Notes under the pieces: generated by a model
Seen by the model: the letters and a program-made list of their open reading frames with translations, nothing else
Told to the model about the DNA's origin: nothing
The model's database searches: none
Origin: Streptomyces sp. man185
GTDB taxonomy: Bacteria; Actinomycetota; Actinomycetes; Streptomycetales; Streptomycetaceae
NCBI GenBank assembly: GCA_002551355.1
Contig: NTHE01000004.1
Location: 22,788-86,787 of the forward strand
Length of the DNA stretch: 64,000 bases
Direction of reading: 5' to 3'
Shown: positions 60,183 through 64,000 of the stretch, one piece after another
Layout: each line of letters starts with the position of its first letter
How positions within the stretch are numbered: the first letter of the stretch is position 1
Translations under genes and position numbers: made by a program

Positions 60183-61649
60183 ATGAACGACAGGCGCACG
60201 GTGCTATGGACCGCGCTGACGATCGCGGCCGCGATCGCCATGACCCAGGCCCCCGCGGCCTTCGCCCAGCATGACGCGGACCATATGGCCGTCGAACCGC
60301 GGCCGAGCACGACGGGGGCGACCGACTGTTCCTGGGGGAGCACAGCCTGCACCCCTTGCGTGAACGACGTGGTGGACGCGGTGAAAACGGGACTGCGGGA
60401 GCGCGGCGATGCTATGGGATTCCACCTGGGCGCGGGCGTCCCTGCACCCGAATACGGAGTGCCCAACTTCCATGACCACTGGCAGGGGATCCAGCGGCTG
60501 ACCGCCGACGGCGGACGCTGGATGGCGGTCTCCTACGACGACACCGGAGACGGCCCCGGGGGGGTGGGCCTCGTGCACATGGCCTCACGCCACCCCGTGG
60601 CCCCCGGCGACCGCCTGAGGTCCAACCGGCAGGGACCGCTCCTCGCCGAGCAGCAGACACCGCCCAGCGAGGACGTCGTGAAGGGCCGGATTGACAGCGG
60701 ACGTAACGACCTGGCCCACGCCGGCGGCCTGTCCGCCCTGGGCTCCTACCTCGCCGTCCCCTACGAGGGGAGCGCCGCCGAGTCCGAGGTCCGCATCTAC
60801 TCGGTCGCCGACCCCGCGCACCCGGTGCTGCGCACCACTCTGAAGCGGCCCGGGACTGCGGACAGCGGCAACGTCGGCTGGACCCGTCTGGGCGACGGCC
60901 GCTACCTCATGATGGTGGGCGGCCACGACTCGCTCCCGCTCGACTTCTACACCAGCCCCTCCGTCGACGGCACGTACTCCAAGACGGCGACGTGGAAGGG
61001 CAGCTTTCCTGCCTACCAGAACACCAACCTCGTGACCGAATGCGGCACCGGGAGGCTGTACGTCCTCGGCACCCACAAGAACTGGACGGGACAAGACTGG
61101 CTCGACGTCCACTCCCTGGACCTCTCCGAACCGGCGCCCCGTCTCACCAAGGTGGCCAACCGCCATCTCACGTGCACGCAGATCGACGAGCGCCAATGCG
61201 ACTTCGCGGCCGGTGGAGGCGCGTACGTGTCGGCTGCGAACGAACTGTTCCTCTACGCCGTGGAGCACGACGACGACGGCCCCGGAGGAACGGTGAAGTT
61301 CACGGAGTTCCGAACCAACCGACCGCACCCCCGATCCTGTTCGACCGATGCGGGGAGCGCCTGGGTCGAGCTCTACGAGCACTCCCATTACGGCGGTCGC
61401 AGCATCGTGATCGACTTCGCGGACCGCGGCGCCGAGGACCACGCCAACTACCCGAACGCCGAGGCGTTCAACGACAGGGCCTCGTCCGCCCGGTGGTGCC
61501 TGCCGCCCGGCACCACGCACCGGCTGTTCGCCGACTCGCACCACGGCGGCGCGTCCACGACCCTGTCTGGTGTCGGGGAGGACGCCGATCTCGGCGCGTC
61601 CCCGGGACTGCGGGGCTGGAACGATAGGGTTTCCTCCTCGCACTACTGA
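60183..61649 (+). CDS. Secreted protein: beta-propeller-like domain plus C-terminal crystallin-like domain
   Basis: A 488-residue protein. Signal peptide TVLWTALTIAAAIAMTQAPA with cleavage after FAQ. The mature N-terminus has a Cys cluster (TDCSWGSTACTPCV). Residues about 90-390 are beta-rich with blade-like repeats (GRWMAVSYDDTGDGPGG, LGSYLAVPYEGSAAESE, DGRYLMMVGGHDSLP, ELFLYAVEHDDDGPGG), suggesting a propeller. The last 95 residues (AWVELYEHSHYGGRSIVIDF, then RLFADSHHGGASTTLSGVGE) form a two-motif beta/gamma-crystallin or I36-like domain, like the small protein at 11146. The ATG at 60183 is fixed by the signal sequence. Binding partner unknown. Confidence 0.75.
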   Translation: MNDRRTVLWTALTIAAAIAMTQAPAAFAQHDADHMAVEPRPSTTGATDCSWGSTACTPCVNDVVDAVKTGLRERGDAMGFHLGAGVPAPEYGVPNFHDHWQGIQRLTADGGRWMAVSYDDTGDGPGGVGLVHMASRHPVAPGDRLRSNRQGPLLAEQQTPPSEDVVKGRIDSGRNDLAHAGGLSALGSYLAVPYEGSAAESEVRIYSVADPAHPVLRTTLKRPGTADSGNVGWTRLGDGRYLMMVGGHDSLPLDFYTSPSVDGTYSKTATWKGSFPAYQNTNLVTECGTGRLYVLGTHKNWTGQDWLDVHSLDLSEPAPRLTKVANRHLTCTQIDERQCDFAAGGGAYVSAANELFLYAVEHDDDGPGGTVKFTEFRTNRPHPRSCSTDAGSAWVELYEHSHYGGRSIVIDFADRGAEDHANYPNAEAFNDRASSARWCLPPGTTHRLFADSHHGGASTTLSGVGEDADLGASPGLRGWNDRVSSSHY

Positions 61650-61673
61650 CTTCTCGGCGAGTCTGGACGCGAA

Positions 61674-61706
61674 GATGGCCCCCGTCTCCGTGAGACGGGG
61701 GCCATC
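61674..61706. terminator. Hairpin terminator
   Basis: A perfect 15-bp stem (61674-61688 with 61692-61706) and three-base loop, 24 bases after the stop codon. Confidence 0.82.
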
Positions 61707-61856
61707 GCCGTCCGGGCGGACGTCCCCCGACCACCCGTGAACCGACGGGAGCCCCCCTCCGTGGGGGAGGCTCTGCGCTCCGCCGGCCGAACCAGCATGC
61801 CCCGCCCCCGTGTGGAGCAAATGAGTAATGAGTGCCGTGCCGTGCCGATCGCGCAT

Positions 61857-61900
61857 AGGTAACTGGTACTCAGGCGGACGGCCCCGGCACCGCCGACCAT
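61857..61900 (+). promoter_or_regulatory. GAGYA-N5-TRCTC-like box plus -10 for the MFS exporter gene
   Basis: AGGTAACTGGTACTCA (61857-61872), then GACCAT (61895-61900) after 22 bases. The ATG at 61899 would lie in this -10, supporting the later TTG start. Confidence 0.55.
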
Positions 61901-62003
61901 GGACGGGCACCCTCGTGTGGTGCGTGCGGCCTTGATCAATCCCAGCCGCTCCCGACCGCGGCCTGCGGGCCTCGGACAGTCCCCGACGCTTGGCAGGTGT
62001 CCC

Positions 62004-63488
62004 TTGTCGACCTCAACCGCCCCCACAAAGACCAGAGCCGTGCTGGTTCTGGTCTGCGCGGCCCAGTTCATGCTTCTCGTGGACGACACCATCGTCAACC
62101 TCGCGCTGCCCTCCATCAGCGAGGAGCTTGACCTGACCGGCGCCGGGCTGTCGTGGGTGAACAACGCCTACTTCCTGACCTTCGGCGGCTTCCTGCTCAT
62201 CGGCGGTCGCCTCGCGGACGCCGTTGGTCGGCGGCGCCTCTTCGCGATTAGCATGGCGGCCTTCGTGGCCGCCTCCCTACTGTGCGGCGTGGCTGACGAC
62301 GACGCCGTCCTGATCGCCGCCCGGGGGCTCCAGGGAACCGCCGGGGCGATGCTCTCCCCGGCCGCCCTGGCGATCCTGCTGGCCACCTTCCGGCAGCCGG
62401 CGGAACGCGCCAGGGCACTGGGCGCCTGGGCGGCGCTGACCGGCTTGGGGGCCGCGACCGGTCTCCTCGCCGGCGGTGCCCTGGTCGAACTGACCGACTG
62501 GCGCTGGATCTTCTGGATCAACCTGCCCATCGGGGCCGCCGCCCTGTTCCTCCTCCCGCGACTTGTGGCACCCGACGTCCGGCACGGGCGGAAGTCGTCC
62601 ACCGACATCGTGGGCGCCCTCATGGCGACCACGGCCCTCCTCCTGCTCGTCTACACCGTCGTCGAAACCGAGAAGCACGGCTGGTCCTCACACCGCACCC
62701 TCGCGAGTTTCGCTCTGGTCGTCGTCCTGCTCGCGGGCTTCGCCGCCCGCCAGCTGACGGGCAAAGAGCCCCTCGTGCCGCGATCCCTGTTCCGGACCCG
62801 CTCCGTGCTGTACGCGGACCTGACGGTCCTAGTGGCGGCGAGCGGCCTCTTCGCGATGTTCTTCTTCCTCACCCTCTACATGCAGCAGGTGCTGGGCTGG
62901 TCGGCACTGCGGAGCGGACTCTCCTACCTCCCCTTCACCGTCGCCATGGGGGTGGGCAGCGCCATCAGCGCCAAGCTGCTCCAGACCAGGTGGGGTTCGG
63001 TCCCCCTCTGCACCGGTCCGGTCGTCGCGGCGATTGGACTGTGGATGATGAGCGGCCTGGACGCCGGGAGCGACTACGCGACCGCCTTGGTGCCGGCGCT
63101 CGTCGCCGTGGGCTTCGGACTCGGCACGGCGTTCGTCCCCGTCATGGCGGCTGCTACGGGAGGGAGCGGCGAGGGCGGGGGCGGCATCGCCTCCGCGCTG
63201 ATGACCACCTGCCAGCAGATCGGCGGGGCCCTGAGCATTGCCGCACTGGCCACCGTCGCCACCGCTCGCTCCGAGGACCTCGTCCGGGACGGCTCGCCGC
63301 CCGGCGACGCCGCAGTTGGGGGCTTCTCCCACGCCTTCCACATCCAGGCCGGCGTGTTGGGCTCGGCGGCAGTACTGGGCGTCCTGCTCGCCCTCGCCCT
63401 GCGGCGGGAGAAGAACCGGGAGGTGCCCGCCGAGGCTCCCGCCGGCCGGGAAGCGGTCCCCGGCCCGACCTCCGGCCCGGTCCGCTGA
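62004..63488 (+). CDS. MFS drug exporter (EmrB/QacA, 14-helix type)
   Basis: A 494-residue membrane protein. Helix 1 (AVLVLVCAAQFMLLVDDTIV, motif D-like with VDDTIVN) is followed by motif A (GGRLADAVGRRRLF) and motif C (GLGAATGLLAGGALVELTDW with the gap-Pro region FWINLPIGAAALF). About fourteen hydrophobic helices can be traced. It exports drugs or natural products by proton antiport. TTG at 62004 is preferred (GGCAGGTG upstream; typical start before TSTAPTKTRAVLVL); an ATG at 61899 would add 35 non-homologous residues and overlap the promoter. Confidence 0.87.
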   Translation: MSTSTAPTKTRAVLVLVCAAQFMLLVDDTIVNLALPSISEELDLTGAGLSWVNNAYFLTFGGFLLIGGRLADAVGRRRLFAISMAAFVAASLLCGVADDDAVLIAARGLQGTAGAMLSPAALAILLATFRQPAERARALGAWAALTGLGAATGLLAGGALVELTDWRWIFWINLPIGAAALFLLPRLVAPDVRHGRKSSTDIVGALMATTALLLLVYTVVETEKHGWSSHRTLASFALVVVLLAGFAARQLTGKEPLVPRSLFRTRSVLYADLTVLVAASGLFAMFFFLTLYMQQVLGWSALRSGLSYLPFTVAMGVGSAISAKLLQTRWGSVPLCTGPVVAAIGLWMMSGLDAGSDYATALVPALVAVGFGLGTAFVPVMAAATGGSGEGGGGIASALMTTCQQIGGALSIAALATVATARSEDLVRDGSPPGDAAVGGFSHAFHIQAGVLGSAAVLGVLLALALRREKNREVPAEAPAGREAVPGPTSGPVR

Positions 63489-63504
63489 CCGGTCCGCCCG
63501 CGGA

Positions 63505-63550
63505 GCGGGGCCGGGGCGGAGAACCGACCGGTTCTCCGCCCCGGCCCCGC
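63505..63550. terminator. Terminator of the MFS gene
   Basis: A perfect 21-bp stem (63505-63525 with 63530-63550) and four-base loop. Confidence 0.85.
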
Positions 63551-63596
63551 ATGAGTTCGTGGTCGGAGCGCGTCTCGTCACGCGACCACCGGGACG

Positions 63597-63633
63597 CCGG
63601 GGAGCCCCGTCTTCGGCCGACGGGGCTCCCCGG
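63597..63633. terminator. Terminator for LuxR-type copy 4
   Basis: A perfect 15-bp stem (63597-63611 with 63619-63633) and seven-base loop, just beyond the stop of the minus-strand regulator gene. Confidence 0.8.
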
Positions 63634-63653
63634 TACTCCGCCGTCCGCGCCGG

Positions 63654-64000
63654 TCAGGCGGCAGCCGCCCCGCCCGGACCGGCCCCCGCCGGACGCCGCC
63701 TCGTGTGCGACGACCCGGACCCAGTGGCGGCGGTGACGTCTAGGTAGGGGCCGAGGCATTCGGCGAGCTGGTGCCGGTTGGTCACGCCGACCTTCTTGTA
63801 GATGGCCTGGAGCCCGTTGTGGATGGTCCGGACGGAGAACATCAGACGGTCGGCGATGTCCTTGCTGGGGACCCCGGCGGCGGCGAGAGAGGCGATCTGC
63901 TTCTCCCGCTCGGTCAGGGTGTGCAGGGGGGAGGCCGTGAGGCCAGCCAGGGCTGGCGTGCGGGCGCCCTCGCAGCGGGCGAGGGCGGCCCGGGCGCGGA
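63654..64000 (-). CDS. LuxR-family regulator (LAL type), copy 4, C-terminal part
   Basis: Only the end of the gene is inside the window. The visible 115 residues contain ARCEGARTPALAGLTASPL and then the LuxR helix-turn-helix: TEREKQIASLAAAGVPSKDI, ADRLMFSVRTIHNGLQAIYK and KVGVTNRHQLAECL. CEGARTP and the HTH style match LuxR-type copy 2, whose full length is 888 residues, so an ATPase region is expected beyond the edge. A Gly/Ser/Arg/Pro-rich tail of about 25 residues ends the protein. Confidence 0.82.
   Translation of the reverse strand, partial: RARAALARCEGARTPALAGLTASPLHTLTEREKQIASLAAAGVPSKDIADRLMFSVRTIHNGLQAIYKKVGVTNRHQLAECLGPYLDVTAATGSGSSHTRRRPAGAGPGGAAAA

Noticed and set aside
61822..61837. 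TGAGTAATGAGTGCCG as an additional box
   Set aside because: The right half is degenerate and no minus-strand gene follows; the nearby site at 61857 better explains control of the exporter gene.
1..64000. Integrase, excisionase, tRNA gene or attachment site for an integrative element
   Set aside because: None was recognised on either strand, so integration of the replication modules by site-specific recombination is not claimed.

Overview
This is high-GC actinomycete DNA, almost certainly from Streptomyces or a close relative. The signs are the GC-saturated third codon positions, GTG and TTG starts behind GGAGG-type ribosome sites, large LuxR-family regulators with an N-terminal ATPase, TetR and HxlR regulators, many secreted proteins, and IS701, ISAzo13 and IS5 elements. 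No rRNA, tRNA, integrase or core housekeeping gene was seen. The content (plasmid-type replication genes, insertion sequences, pseudogenes, secreted proteins) fits an accessory region such as a chromosome arm or a large plasmid.

Layout. 1-3.0 kb: the end of an unrecognised gene, a repeat-rich stretch and gene debris (DNA ligase, pentapeptide-type protein, Tn3 transposase). 3.1-3.9 kb: a methyltransferase. 4.0-7.5 kb: replication module 1 (small protein, SF3 helicase, primase-polymerase, iterons). 7.7-10.5 kb: a DUF4132 gene and a small partner. 11-15.6 kb: secreted proteins, a lipoprotein and a TetR/membrane-protein pair. 15.7-19.4 kb: replication module 2, paralogous to module 1 but with a different iteron core. 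19.7-30.3 kb: more secreted proteins, a GNAT enzyme, a broken auxiliary trpS, an L,D-transpeptidase, broken sigma-factor, transposase and parA genes, and a secreted amidohydrolase. 31.5-35.4 kb: three nested or abutting insertion sequences. 35.7-41 kb: HxlR/NAD(P)-binding pair, peptidase E-like protein, methyltransferase, FAD oxidoreductase. 41-64 kb: secreted enzymes, a kinase, an amidohydrolase and an exporter interspersed with four large LuxR-family ATPase regulators.

Main discovery. A 16-bp dyad, GAGYA-N5-TRCTC(A), recurs in front of about fifteen otherwise unrelated genes. It reads towards the gene in nearly every case, and in most it lies 22-23 bp upstream of a TAGGCT- or TACGGT-like -10 hexamer, which places it where a -35 region or class II activator site would be. 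Putative members include three paralogous secreted proteins with a CPS(S/T)H motif, two beta/gamma-crystallin-type proteins, an L,D-transpeptidase, a lipoprotein, an AMIN-like protein, two amidohydrolases, a PfkB kinase, a polysaccharide lyase, an FAD oxidoreductase, a thioredoxin-like protein without its CxxC, and an MFS exporter. The TACTCAT half resembles a NarL/LuxR heptamer, and four LuxR-type regulators lie in the same 22 kb, so I infer a dedicated regulon that acts largely at the cell surface.

Second discovery. The two replication modules have the same gene order, but their iterons differ by one base per repeat (AGCGACT versus AGGGACT/C). This looks like diverged origin specificity between two coexisting replicons.
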